Shown here piece after piece: positions 8,101-16,974 of a DNA stretch of 21,877 nucleotides (within the stretch, counting starts at the first letter, position 1; every line of letters starts with the position of its first letter). A program made the translations under genes and the position numbers. A model generated the notes under the pieces. The model was not told the origin of the DNA, ran no database searches, and was given only the letters and a program-made list of their open reading frames with translations. Source of the stretch: Caryophanales bacterium UBA2253 (lineage in GTDB: Bacteria > Bacillota_I > Bacilli_A > ML615J-28 > CAG-698); NCBI GenBank assembly GCA_002347755.1, contig DDXT01000063.1:7388-29264 (forward strand), given 5' to 3'.

Positions 8101-8178
8101 GATGATGTCTTCCTTTTTCTAGATAAAACTAATTGCTTATTATACAACAAAGACCTAGATAATGGTTGATTTTATTGA
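8101..8178 (-). promoter_or_regulatory. Longest internal gap, with a possible promoter
   Basis: This 78-base AT-rich gap is the longest non-coding stretch between genes of the operon. On the minus strand it holds a perfect TATAAT at 8139-8144, about 40 bases before the lipoprotein start. The -35 region is poor: TCAACC lies 19 bases upstream and matches TTGACA at three positions. The octamer TTATCTAG occurs twice, at 8155-8162 and 8119-8126, 36 bases apart, flanking the TATAAT. No hairpin with a T-run is visible, so transcription from the ABC operon probably reads through, with an internal promoter possibly adding expression of the downstream genes. Confidence 0.4.
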
Positions 8179-9939
8179 TTAATTGTAATAATCCGGAGTC
8201 AGTCCCAAATTTACGTAGGTATCTAGGAACTCCTGATGGACCCGGGCAACCAAGTCGATCATTTCATCGCGGATCGATCCGCTGATGATGGCGGTCTGAA
8301 GTTCAAGCATGAATGATTTGGTCGGATCCTGGCTTCTCGCCCAGTAGAGGCTGTAAAAGTAATCCGGATAGCCTTTAAACATGACCGACTTGTGAGCGTC
8401 AATGGAAACATAGTTGTTGGCGTCGCTGTAATAAAGTTCCAAAGTGTTGAATACCCATTCATCGACGATTTCGGTTGTTGAGACAAAACCGGTTTCCGGA
8501 TCGATGGCCGGGAAATATTGCATGTCCGACCAAATTCGGAAAATCGTTTCTTCGTGGAAAGCGATGTTTTCATATCCGGCCGGAACTTTGTCCAGCGAAT
8601 ACGAAGACGAAACCATGTAACTGGTCTTTCCGTATACTTCATTCACATAGTAATTGCTTAGATCCGCATTGGTGTTCGGGCCGGTCGGATACGGCACGTA
8701 TCCCATCCGGAAAGTGTAGCCCAGCCATTTGGTGGCATCATACAGCCAATAAGGTTCGCCGTTATGAAAAGCGATGTTTCCGCCTTTAAATTGCGGGCAG
8801 GTGGCATTGGATAAAGCCGCGCTCTCATATTCCCACATTCCCGGGGTGCTGCACAAACCGTTTAAGTAAGTAAAGGTATCAATCGAAGCTTGAGTGGCCA
8901 ATTCCGATTTCAGTTCGGAAGTGACGACATGAACGCCGTTGGCCCCCAACATTTGGTAAAGCCAATTGTAAGGACGTCCGCCCATGACGGCCGCGCCTTC
9001 CACTTCCAAAGCGGAAATGCTCGGAAGCAGCTGATCACAAATGTTTTGGAAAGCCTCCCAATCCCATTCGCCAGCCATCCAAAGATCGCTCGGCAGCGTT
9101 CCCTGACCTTCGCCCAAATATCTTTCAAGCAGATCAATGTTGTAATAAAGGCCCTGGCCGACCAACGGATAGCCGTCATCATAGGCATATTGTTTGCCAA
9201 GAACGGTCCCGAAAGCGGCTTTTTCCGGCCAATAGCCTGGATTTCCGTATTTTTCGATCAAAGCGTCCAAAGGCAGGATCGCTCCGCCTTCCGCCAAAAC
9301 GGCGATCGAATAGGACGGCATTTCATAAATGTGGGCTTGCGGAGTATTGTTGATCGAGTTGGTGGTGATGTAGCGTTCGCGGCCTCCGCCCCAAACCGCA
9401 TCGGCGGGATAAGTTTCATAAACCACTTTGACGTTGTATTTCTTTTCCGCGGCGTCAATGGCGGCGATCTTCTCGGCTTTCCAACTGCCGGTGTAGCTTT
9501 CGCTGCGCGGGTCGGTGGATGAAGCTTTGTTGACCATGATGATGAAATCTTGGCCCATCATGTTGGGAATGATCGGTTCGATGATCGGATCATCGTCTTC
9601 CTCAACCGTGACGGCCACATTGACTTTAACGTTCGGAAGAAGCTTCAAAGAGACGGTGACGATCGCCGTTCCGGCGGATACGGCCGTGATTAATCCGGAG
9701 GCGCTGACGGTGGCCACGGCTGCATTGCTTGAGGAGTACTGAATCTCCAGATTGGCCGTTTCGGAAACGACGGTCGGAACGATCTGATGCGTTTCCTCAA
9801 TGGCCAGCGTGACCGAAGCGGCGGCCACGGACAAGGTTGCGGTCGGATCCTCGATTGGCGGTTCTTTGGTTTTGCATGAAACCAGCACAAATCCCATCGC
9901 GAAAACGGCCAACATTAATAAAAGATTTTTGATTTTCAT
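8179..9939 (-). CDS. Extracellular solute-binding lipoprotein with N-terminal Big2 domain
   Basis: This 586-residue protein is a probable ABC-importer binding protein for a carbohydrate. It has a lipoprotein signal peptide with lipobox LVSC (Cys22). Residues 33-112 form a Big2 Ig-like domain, recognisable from YSSSNAAVATVSASG (68-82) and the closing AGTAIVTVS (89-97). An acidic, Pro-rich linker (113-125) leads to the solute-binding fold (about 130-586), which is rich in aromatic residues suited to sugar stacking. The Ig domain probably acts as a spacer holding the binding lobe away from the membrane. ATG at 9939 has an AGAGG site about 8 bases upstream and follows permease B2 by 15 bases, so it most likely serves permeases B1/B2. 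Confidence 0.88.
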   Translation of the reverse strand: MKIKNLLLMLAVFAMGFVLVSCKTKEPPIEDPTATLSVAAASVTLAIEETHQIVPTVVSETANLEIQYSSSNAAVATVSASGLITAVSAGTAIVTVSLKLLPNVKVNVAVTVEEDDDPIIEPIIPNMMGQDFIIMVNKASSTDPRSESYTGSWKAEKIAAIDAAEKKYNVKVVYETYPADAVWGGGRERYITTNSINNTPQAHIYEMPSYSIAVLAEGGAILPLDALIEKYGNPGYWPEKAAFGTVLGKQYAYDDGYPLVGQGLYYNIDLLERYLGEGQGTLPSDLWMAGEWDWEAFQNICDQLLPSISALEVEGAAVMGGRPYNWLYQMLGANGVHVVTSELKSELATQASIDTFTYLNGLCSTPGMWEYESAALSNATCPQFKGGNIAFHNGEPYWLYDATKWLGYTFRMGYVPYPTGPNTNADLSNYYVNEVYGKTSYMVSSSYSLDKVPAGYENIAFHEETIFRIWSDMQYFPAIDPETGFVSTTEIVDEWVFNTLELYYSDANNYVSIDAHKSVMFKGYPDYFYSLYWARSQDPTKSFMLELQTAIISGSIRDEMIDLVARVHQEFLDTYVNLGLTPDYYN

Positions 9940-9954
9940 ATTTTTCCTCTCTTT

Positions 9955-10980
9955 TTATCCGACGATTCCGGATCTTTCGATTCCGGTCACGAATAATTTC
10001 TGAACAAAAAAGTACATTACCAAAAGCGGAAGCATAACCAGAATTCCGCTTGTATTCAAGATCATCGAAGAAAACAACGGATTCGAAGTGATGTCCTGAC
10101 CCATTAGACTCCAAACGCCGGCGTCGGTCAGAGCTTGTTGCAAACCCCAAAGAACGGCCACCTGCTGAGTCGTCAGCGTCACAAAATCCGCGTTGCTTCG
10201 CGTTACGAACAGAACCGTGAAATAGTAATCATTCCATTGCCAGACGAAACTGAGCAAGGCGACGGTTAGGATGGCTCCGCGCGCATTCGGAAGCATGACC
10301 CGGGAAAATACCTGGGGAACGTTGGCGCCGTCAACATAGGCGGCTTCTTCCAACTCGACCGGTATGCCCCGAAAGAATTGTCTGAACAGATAAATGAAGA
10401 TCCCTGATTTGATCCCCATTCCCAGTCCGGCCATCAAAAACAGCGTGATCGGTTTTCCGACCATTCCCATTTTGGTGAGACTTTGAAGGATCGGAAGCGA
10501 AATGACGGTCTGAGGGACCACGATGGTAAATAAAGCCAGTCCAAACAAGATCCCGCTGCCCCGGAATTTAAGTCTGGCAAAAGCATATCCGGCCAAGGCG
10601 GTGGATATGAGCTGCAAGACCGTGACCCCAAGGGAAATGAGAATCGAATTTTTCAAGGCTTTCCAGTACTGCAGAGCAATCATCGATATTTCGAAATTTT
10701 TCAGCGAAAACTCTCCCGGTATCCAAAGGACGGTCGGATTGTTGACGTCCGACGGGGCTCGGAAAGCTACTGCCAGCTGCAGCAGGATCGGATAGAGGAT
10801 GACAAAACACAGGCCGATGACCAAAATGTATTTCAAAAAGGCGACAACCTGTCCGATGATCCGTTCCTGAAGGATCTTCCGTTTCCCGGGTGTCGATACC
10901 GCTTCCGCGGCGGATCTTCTCAGTCGTTTCAGCCACAAGCTCATTTTTTGTTTCAGCGGTGCTTTCAGATTATTTGTCAT
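9955..10980 (-). CDS. Carbohydrate ABC transporter permease B2 (MalG type)
   Basis: This 341-residue inner-membrane permease has about six membrane segments (near residues 48-70, 111-135, 143-165, 178-200, 235-255 and 310-330). The cytoplasmic EAA loop, which docks the ATPase, reads EEAAYVDGANVPQVF at 211-225, continuing to MLP. The final residues resemble the usual MalG-type ending. It has about 45 charged N-terminal residues before the first membrane segment. ATG at 10980 lies within the end of permease B1 (11-base overlap) and has only a weak ribosome site, so translation is probably coupled. With B1 it would form the membrane channel fed by the Big2 solute-binding protein. No ATPase gene is nearby. 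Confidence 0.93.
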   Translation of the reverse strand: MTNNLKAPLKQKMSLWLKRLRRSAAEAVSTPGKRKILQERIIGQVVAFLKYILVIGLCFVILYPILLQLAVAFRAPSDVNNPTVLWIPGEFSLKNFEISMIALQYWKALKNSILISLGVTVLQLISTALAGYAFARLKFRGSGILFGLALFTIVVPQTVISLPILQSLTKMGMVGKPITLFLMAGLGMGIKSGIFIYLFRQFFRGIPVELEEAAYVDGANVPQVFSRVMLPNARGAILTVALLSFVWQWNDYYFTVLFVTRSNADFVTLTTQQVAVLWGLQQALTDAGVWSLMGQDITSNPLFSSMILNTSGILVMLPLLVMYFFVQKLFVTGIERSGIVG

Positions 10981-12181
10981 AATAAAACACCCGCTTTCTC
11001 ATCAAAAGAAAGATTATGGCGATGATCAGGGCATTGGCCAGGAAATAAACAATCGAGATCGCCGAATACAGGCCCGGCCGGTTCGTGGACATCGTCGTTC
11101 CCTGGGAGTTGACGGTCATGAACTGCATGAGTTCCGAACCAACAAAACTGTCAACGATCGTATAGACCGCCGCGGTCAAAACCATTGGCGAGATCATCGG
11201 AATCGTTATTTTCCAAAACATTTCATATTTGGTCGCGCCTTCGACTTTGGCGGCTTCATACAGATGGGCCGGAATCGATTGCAGAGCGGCGATGAAAATC
11301 AGGATTTGAATTCCCGATTTGTTGACGATGGTAAAGATGCGGTTGACCGCATCGGTCAAGAAACCCACCAATCCGTTTCCGATCCCAATCTGCATCACAA
11401 AATCGGAGAACTGTTGGGAAAGGGCGAACCCCTGGTCCAAATCGGAACGAAACAGCGTCCCGAATTGTCCGGACAGAGTGTTGTTGATGACGGTCATGTT
11501 ATAAATGACCGGAATGAAAAATATGGCTTTCACCAATTGATGGCCCTTAAACTTCGTGTTCAGAAGGACCGCGATGAAAAGACTGAAGATCAGAATGGTC
11601 GGAAGATCAACCAGAATGTCAAGAATGGACTGGGACAGCCTTTCATACATCGTCAGGCCGCCCAAAAGTTCGCTTCCGAACACATCTTTATAATTTTGGA
11701 ACCCCGCGAAAACGAAATCGTATCCGCCGCCTTCCGCGATCGTCATGTCATTCAGGCTCCACCAGATGGTGGTGCCGACCGGAGCGGCGAAGAAAAGGCA
11801 GAATCCCGCGATCCACGGGAGCAAAAACAAGATCCCGAAGATCACTTTTTGCGTTCGGTAAGAAAGATTGGAAAAATGCTTGGTGATTTTTTGAAAGAGG
11901 TTCAGTTTCTCGTATTTTCCTTCTTCCAGTCTTAACAGTCCGATGTTTACCCGTTGAAGCCGGATCTTCGTGTGTTCCATTTTTCGGCTTAGGGCGAAGA
12001 CCTTCTTGAAATTCCGATTCTTTTCGGTTTGCTTCTTTTGAACGCAAGCAATGTAACATAGCGTCACGTTTTCCAGCGCATATTCCAGCTTGTCCTTCTT
12101 TTGTTCGAGCCGGATGCGGATCATTTCGCTTTCCGGACCCGAAACGAATTTCGGAGGTTTTTTGTTTTTTACCATGCTCAT
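10970..12181 (-). CDS. Carbohydrate ABC transporter permease B1 with long cytoplasmic N-terminus
   Basis: This 403-residue protein is a MalF-type sugar permease. Residues 1-110 are highly charged (Lys, Arg, Glu, Gln), predicted helical, and would lie in the cytoplasm; typical permeases of this class have only 10-30 residues there. Membrane segments start near 112-135, followed by segments near 190-210, 215-235, 288-305, 330-350 and 375-395. The EAA loop is LYEAAKVEGATKYEMF (308-323), with VEGA in place of the common IDGA. The extension is not a start-site artefact: ATG 12181 has AAGGAGG at 12189-12195, 7 bases away, and overlaps the previous stop as ATGA. The extra region might bind a partner or the shared ATPase, which is inference. 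Confidence 0.9.
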   Translation of the reverse strand: MSMVKNKKPPKFVSGPESEMIRIRLEQKKDKLEYALENVTLCYIACVQKKQTEKNRNFKKVFALSRKMEHTKIRLQRVNIGLLRLEEGKYEKLNLFQKITKHFSNLSYRTQKVIFGILFLLPWIAGFCLFFAAPVGTTIWWSLNDMTIAEGGGYDFVFAGFQNYKDVFGSELLGGLTMYERLSQSILDILVDLPTILIFSLFIAVLLNTKFKGHQLVKAIFFIPVIYNMTVINNTLSGQFGTLFRSDLDQGFALSQQFSDFVMQIGIGNGLVGFLTDAVNRIFTIVNKSGIQILIFIAALQSIPAHLYEAAKVEGATKYEMFWKITIPMISPMVLTAAVYTIVDSFVGSELMQFMTVNSQGTTMSTNRPGLYSAISIVYFLANALIIAIIFLLMRKRVFYYDK

Positions 12182-14793
12182 TGATTTCCCTCCTTCACAA
12201 TTTCGAAACTGTTCGGAGAGACGGTGATCAGGCCGTAAACATAATCGCTGATTCCGTAATTGAACACAATTTCGGTTCCGTCTTCATAAACCGACTTGGT
12301 GACGCTGCCGTCGGTTTTCAAAAAATCATGAGATTTCAAGGACGTGTCATATATTCCCGAGTTTTCCATTTCTCCAAGCGCCGCCACGGCTTGGGCCAGC
12401 CAGTTTTGGTAGAAAGTGGAGTAATAATACGAATATTCGGTTTCGGTCAAGACCAGAGTGGTTTGATAGCTCCAGGTCATGTTGAAATTGGAAGCCGTTT
12501 CGATGGCCTTCATTTTATGCCATTGCAGCGTATATCGATCATCAAGATTGAACGAATCGGAACTGTAGTCCATATATCCGCTCAAAACCAGCTGATAGAA
12601 CGGTACGCTTTGGGCCACGATTTGATAATCGGTCCCGTAGGTCGGAAGATCCGTCACGATGTCCGTGAACTTCAAAGCAAACAGACTCGGGTTTCTTATC
12701 AAAACCCCGTCAAACGCCAGGGTGTTTCCCGCTTCTTCGATCAGTTCTCGGGTCTTTGAACGAAGGATCGTATCTTTCTTCTCATAAGAACCGTACATCT
12801 TTGATCCGAAATCACCGAAAGCGATGTTGACAAACCCCAGCTTGTTGAAGGCCGAAGCAATATGACTGAGCGTTTCCTCAATGGTCACGGCTTTCAGAGT
12901 GTATTCGGTTAAAGTCGACGGATCCGCGTATAGCAGAGCTTCGTTGTAAGCATGGTTGGCCACCACTTCTCCGAACACATCGCGGACTGCATCCTCTTTT
13001 TCATTGAAGCCGGTCCCCGTAAAGGCCGTATGCAAATAAACTTCCGGAAAGAAACGGATCTCTTTTTTGGTTAAATAATCCTGAAGTTCTCCCAATTCCC
13101 GGCGGCTGGCAATGATCGGTTCATAATCAAGGTTTCCCATATAGGTTGATTTCAGGCCGTCATTGCCCCAACCTTTGTAGATGATGTTGAGTTCATTGAT
13201 TCCCGAAGCGATCAATTCATCCGCGATCAGCCGAACCTGCTCGGAATTGGTCAGACTGCGGACTTTCCGGTAAGGGATGCCAATGAAATTTTCATCGGAG
13301 ATGTATCCGCCGAGCAAAGTCAGATCAAACGCGGGCGAAGCCGTCTCGTCTTTATCCGAAAGGACCCCGGCGGCGAGCAAATGCTCGCGATAAAGGTGCG
13401 CCATTCCGGTATAACTTCCGTCATCCTCGTGAACGAACATGATGCTCAAAGCGAAATCCGACCGGGAATACCAATCCGTCCATTTGACGATCGAAGTCGT
13501 GCTGCTGATCGCCGCAAAATCGAAGACTTCGCTTTCGCGGAAAGCATAACGGTAATAAGCCTGGTTGTAAGGGTTGTCGACGGAACTGACATTGGCGATG
13601 ATGGACGCCATTTCCGCGCCGGAACCTGCAACCGCGATGAATCCTTGGTCATTGCGGCGCATTCCGTAAAGCGGCAGGCTGATCTGTTCGGTTTCATTTT
13701 CCATGACCGGCTGATTGATGGCCAGTTCTTTTCCGTAAACGCGCTGTTGGTATTTCACTCCGAAAGCCCGCTCGTTGTTGAAATCGATCAAAACGCCGCT
13801 GCCGTCGGGGATCATGGCATATCCGGTGTCGGTAAGGCCGCCGCAACCGAAATAGGGCAGCAGATCCACATAGACCAACGGGAACTTCTCCTTTTCAAAG
13901 ATCGAATCATTGATCAGGCGAACTTCAAATCCCTTTTCGTTCAAGGTGTATTTGACGGCGATCTCAACATAGGCGTAAGTATCTTCATAAACGACATTGT
14001 AAGCATCCAGATCATATTGCAAGTCTTCCTTCGTGTAACCGCACGTGACGTACATGATTTGGTACAATTGGTTCAGAATGGCGCCGGTAATGCCGTCTTT
14101 CAGTTTCCAGACGGTTTCGCCCTGAAGATCGCCTTGCACGTAACAGGAATCGGCCACCCGCCGATAAGCGGTGCTGCCTTCCTCAAGTTTGGAAAGAATT
14201 TTTTCTTGCATCCGGGCATCGGAAATGACTTCCGGAAAGTCGGTTCGGTCAACGCCTTTCTTTCCGCCGATCTCATAGAGGATCTCCACGGAATCATCGG
14301 TCACCCGAAACAGGTAGTCGTCAAACTTGACGGCCTGCTCATAAGCGCTCATCGCCGAAGCCGCTCCCAAAGAACCGGCGTAATAAACGACCATGGTATC
14401 AAGAAATCGGGCCGCGAACGTGTCGGGGTTGGATCTCCAGATTTCTCCGGTCGATTTATCGGTGATTGCGAAAGTAGTGTTGCTGTTTTTCATTACGAAT
14501 TTGTATCCGCCATTTTCCAAGACAGTCTCGGTTCCGTTGGCGTCGATGTATTCCGTTGCTTCCACGAAACCGGTTTTATCATAGGCTTCCCGGGCAGGAA
14601 CCGTGATCTGGTTGAAGACGACGGCCAGATAGACCGTCAGGACGATCAAAGCCAGCACCCCCAAGATCAGAAGCTTTTCCCAGGGAAAGCGGTAGTTTTT
14701 CCAATAGTCCCTAAAACTTTGTTTGCAAGCCGCGATCCAGCTTTTGGGCCACGGCAGGGGACGATACCCCAAACTTTGTTTGTTTTCGATCAT
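12178..14793 (-). CDS. DUF5696-like membrane-tethered extracellular protein
   Basis: This 871-residue protein has a short cytoplasmic start, one membrane segment (residues 41-60) and about 810 residues outside. I assign it to DUF5696 from its overall layout and its setting beside a Yip1 protein and sugar permeases. An N-terminal beta-rich region (about 70-480) includes MIPDGSGVLIDFNN (327-340) and LPLYGMRRNDQGFIAVAG (373-390). A barrel-like region follows (about 488-770) with NIIYKGWGNDG (536-546), IRFFPEVYLHTAF (579-591), FGDFGSKMYGSY (659-670) and PFYQLVLSGYMDYSS (731-745). This beta-sandwich plus barrel order resembles several glycoside hydrolase clans, and acidic residues Asp545, Glu583 and Asp661 sit where catalytic residues could be. 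Activity is inferred, not shown. ATG at 14793 overlaps the Yip1 stop (ATGA) and has GAGG 5 bases upstream. Confidence 0.75.
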   Translation of the reverse strand: MIENKQSLGYRPLPWPKSWIAACKQSFRDYWKNYRFPWEKLLILGVLALIVLTVYLAVVFNQITVPAREAYDKTGFVEATEYIDANGTETVLENGGYKFVMKNSNTTFAITDKSTGEIWRSNPDTFAARFLDTMVVYYAGSLGAASAMSAYEQAVKFDDYLFRVTDDSVEILYEIGGKKGVDRTDFPEVISDARMQEKILSKLEEGSTAYRRVADSCYVQGDLQGETVWKLKDGITGAILNQLYQIMYVTCGYTKEDLQYDLDAYNVVYEDTYAYVEIAVKYTLNEKGFEVRLINDSIFEKEKFPLVYVDLLPYFGCGGLTDTGYAMIPDGSGVLIDFNNERAFGVKYQQRVYGKELAINQPVMENETEQISLPLYGMRRNDQGFIAVAGSGAEMASIIANVSSVDNPYNQAYYRYAFRESEVFDFAAISSTTSIVKWTDWYSRSDFALSIMFVHEDDGSYTGMAHLYREHLLAAGVLSDKDETASPAFDLTLLGGYISDENFIGIPYRKVRSLTNSEQVRLIADELIASGINELNIIYKGWGNDGLKSTYMGNLDYEPIIASRRELGELQDYLTKKEIRFFPEVYLHTAFTGTGFNEKEDAVRDVFGEVVANHAYNEALLYADPSTLTEYTLKAVTIEETLSHIASAFNKLGFVNIAFGDFGSKMYGSYEKKDTILRSKTRELIEEAGNTLAFDGVLIRNPSLFALKFTDIVTDLPTYGTDYQIVAQSVPFYQLVLSGYMDYSSDSFNLDDRYTLQWHKMKAIETASNFNMTWSYQTTLVLTETEYSYYYSTFYQNWLAQAVAALGEMENSGIYDTSLKSHDFLKTDGSVTKSVYEDGTEIVFNYGISDYVYGLITVSPNSFEIVKEGNQ

Positions 14794-15479
14794 AGGAACC
14801 TCATCACAAATTCCCGGTAAACGGAAACGAGGTAAGCATATACTTGTTGAACCAGCGACAAGAACAAAAGTATGATGAACAGGATGACCGCGATCGCAAT
14901 GATGGTCGTCACGATCATCATGATCGTTTTCAGAAGGCCGAATTCATGGATTCCCATCAGCCCGAAGAACAGCATGTACATCAAAAGCCCCGCTCCCAAA
15001 ATGGTAAAGAACTCAAAGAAGACTATTTCGTCAATGGTGATGAAATTGCTCAGCGCCGTCGCCAAGAGCCCCAGCCACACATACGGGAAAAATGAATAAC
15101 AGATGACCCGGAATATTTCGCTCATGGTTCCTTTTCCGTCCATCAGGACGGTGGAGGACCAGTTCCCGATCGTTCCAATCAAGACCGGAAACAGCACCAG
15201 GGCAATGGTCAAAAACAAGTTGAAATCGTCAGGATTGTTATTATTGACCAAAAACCCGTTGTTGTTGAAAGCCAGAATCTGGGTGATGATCATCATGATC
15301 AGGTAAAAGATGGCCACATAACGTTTGGAAGTGTGCTCCCGTTTAAACTCGTCAAACCCCTTGATGGGATGGGTTAGAAGATAGATCGGCATCTTGAAGG
15401 CGTCGCGGAAAAAGGATTTGATCGATTTTTTGAAATCGAAGCCGGCGAACAGCCGAAGTTTTTTGGATTCGCTATTCAT
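14790..15479 (-). CDS. Yip1 family membrane protein
   Basis: This 229-residue integral membrane protein has about five hydrophobic segments (near residues 54-70, 87-106, 124-143, 152-175 and 183-210). The N-terminal signature LTHPIKGFDEFKRE (35-48), just before the first membrane segment, fits the Yip1 family. Bacterial Yip1 proteins have no settled function; in this setting a scaffold or assembly role for the neighbouring membrane proteins is a reasonable guess. I place the start at ATG 15479 because AAGGAGG at 15486-15492 lies 6 bases upstream; a longer frame from TTG 15506 would translate the ribosome site itself into an Arg/Lys run. It overlaps the end of the propeller gene by 8 bases and its stop overlaps the DUF5696-like gene (ATGA). 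Confidence 0.85.
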   Translation of the reverse strand: MNSESKKLRLFAGFDFKKSIKSFFRDAFKMPIYLLTHPIKGFDEFKREHTSKRYVAIFYLIMMIITQILAFNNNGFLVNNNNPDDFNLFLTIALVLFPVLIGTIGNWSSTVLMDGKGTMSEIFRVICYSFFPYVWLGLLATALSNFITIDEIVFFEFFTILGAGLLMYMLFFGLMGIHEFGLLKTIMMIVTTIIAIAVILFIILLFLSLVQQVYAYLVSVYREFVMRFL

Positions 15480-16965
15480 CTTTTTCCTCCTTCTTCGCGG
15501 TCGCAACCGATTTTCTGATTGATTTTATGAACAGATAGACTACGCCAACAATGACGGCTCCCAGAACATACGGGAAGATGACGGTCAGCTGATCATAGCG
15601 ATATTGTTGATAAGCTTGCGAATAATGGTATTCGTCGTACCCCAGTTTCAAATTGACCAGGGCGGATCGGTAATCACCGTCCCGAAGTTGGGCTTTTCCG
15701 ATCCCGGCATAGGCCAGATAATAATTGGTGTTGAGAACCAAAACTTGCTCCCATACCGCCCCGGCCGCCTGATAATCGCCTTGTTGATACAACCGGGTGG
15801 CTTCATTGACTAAAGCCGCGAATTCGGTATATTCAAAGATGACCAGGTTTTTGTTCAGGGAATCGACCACCAAAATCCGGTCGTGATCATAACACAAAGC
15901 TTCCGGGCTTAGAAACAGCGTGCTTTGATTGTTGACCGCGCCGCCAACGTTTCCGATCTGTCCGCCGATGTAGAGGAGATTTCCTTCAAAATCATAGGTG
16001 AAGATCCGTCCCCGAACACCGTCAAGAACACAATAAGTTCCGTTTTCGTTTAGATCGATGTCGATCAGTCGGCTCGGTCCGGTCGGAACCGAATCATCGC
16101 TGTCGCCGATGGTCATGACATCCCCGATTTGAGGAACGTAGCCGTTTCGGCTCAGAATGTCAATGCCTTTGAAATTAAGTTTTTTGATGACTTTGCTTCC
16201 TTCGGATACATCGGAAAGCGTGTAAAGATAGCCTTTGGAGTCAATGTTCAGATTGAGGAAAGTCGTTGCCAGCCGATAGCCTTGGGCCTGACGCTGTTCC
16301 TCGGAAGTAAACTTCAGCCAAAAAGCGTCCCAGACCGACAGCGTGACCGTGTTGGCCCCAACATATCGGGAGAAACTCCCGGACGGGTGGAAATCGATGA
16401 TGCCCTCAAAAATCTGGTCGGCGATGGCATAAACTCTTCCGGTTCGATCAACCGCCACTTTCAGAGGTTTGAAATCATAACCTTCCGGATCATCCGGAGT
16501 CTGTTTGAAAGTCGGATCTTTCGGAGTGTTGATCTCCTTTACGTAAACATAATCATGGTCATAAATCGCGATCCGGAAATTCTCGGTGTCGGCCACGTAA
16601 ACATATTCCGAAGTAACAAAGATCCCCGATGGCTTGCTTAGTTTTCCCGCCCCGTCTTCCGTTCCGAAACTGCGGAGATACCGGTACTGGCTGTCCAAAA
16701 CATGGACCGCGCTGGAACTATTGTCAACCAAATAGACCCGGTTTTCAAAGCTGCAGACGTCGACCAGCGTTCCCAAAGTCAGGTTCACATCCTGGCCGTT
16801 GACATCGGTCAGATTCGAAGAATCAACGACCCGGGCGGCGATCAGGGCTTCCGCGGAGGCGATGACGTCACCTAAAGGGCTGTAGTTGTAAGCGGCGTTC
16901 AGGCCAACCGATGATAACGAGCTGATCAGCCCAAGCGATAAAATGAAAGCCATTAATTTTTTCAT
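15472..16965 (-). CDS. Secreted beta-propeller (NHL-like) and TPR protein with C-terminal membrane anchor
   Basis: This 497-residue protein has an N-terminal signal peptide (residues 1-24, cleavage after LNA likely). Residues 65-380 contain repeated blade motifs of the NHL type, such as NRVYLVDNSSSAVHVLD (75-91), EYVYVADTENFRIAIYD (120-136), GRVYAIAD (176-183) and DRILVVDSLNKNLVIFE (362-378). Residues 385-445 form about two TPR-like helical hairpins (QQGDYQAAGAVWEQVL, LRDGDYRSALVNLKLG). A membrane segment follows at about 461-481, then a short Lys/Glu-rich cytoplasmic tail. The propeller and TPR therefore face outside and are anchored at the C-terminus. ATG at 16965 has AGGAGG close upstream and follows permease A2 by 9 bases. 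A role as a docking platform or glycan sensor for the transporter is inferred. Confidence 0.8.
   Translation of the reverse strand: MKKLMAFILSLGLISSLSSVGLNAAYNYSPLGDVIASAEALIAARVVDSSNLTDVNGQDVNLTLGTLVDVCSFENRVYLVDNSSSAVHVLDSQYRYLRSFGTEDGAGKLSKPSGIFVTSEYVYVADTENFRIAIYDHDYVYVKEINTPKDPTFKQTPDDPEGYDFKPLKVAVDRTGRVYAIADQIFEGIIDFHPSGSFSRYVGANTVTLSVWDAFWLKFTSEEQRQAQGYRLATTFLNLNIDSKGYLYTLSDVSEGSKVIKKLNFKGIDILSRNGYVPQIGDVMTIGDSDDSVPTGPSRLIDIDLNENGTYCVLDGVRGRIFTYDFEGNLLYIGGQIGNVGGAVNNQSTLFLSPEALCYDHDRILVVDSLNKNLVIFEYTEFAALVNEATRLYQQGDYQAAGAVWEQVLVLNTNYYLAYAGIGKAQLRDGDYRSALVNLKLGYDEYHYSQAYQQYRYDQLTVIFPYVLGAVIVGVVYLFIKSIRKSVATAKKEEKDE
15486..15492 (-). promoter_or_regulatory. Ribosome binding site of the Yip1 gene
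   Basis: AAGGAGG on the minus strand lies 6 bases before ATG 15479 and inside the last codons of the propeller gene. It settles the start in favour of ATG 15479 over the upstream TTG. Confidence 0.85.
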
Positions 16966-16974
16966 CTCCGCCTC

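Noticed and set aside
8101..8178. Rho-independent terminator after the second solute-binding gene
   Set aside because: I looked for a GC-rich stem followed by Ts on the minus strand and found none in this gap.
13381..14820. A 479-codon plus-strand open frame opposite the DUF5696-like gene
   Set aside because: It is antisense to a well-supported gene with good start, coupling and family features. Its translation shows no domain, and it runs past the ATGA junction. It is a composition shadow.
15480..15506. TTG start for the Yip1 gene
   Set aside because: The extra nine codons translate the AAGGAGG ribosome site itself; ATG 15479 has ideal spacing to it.
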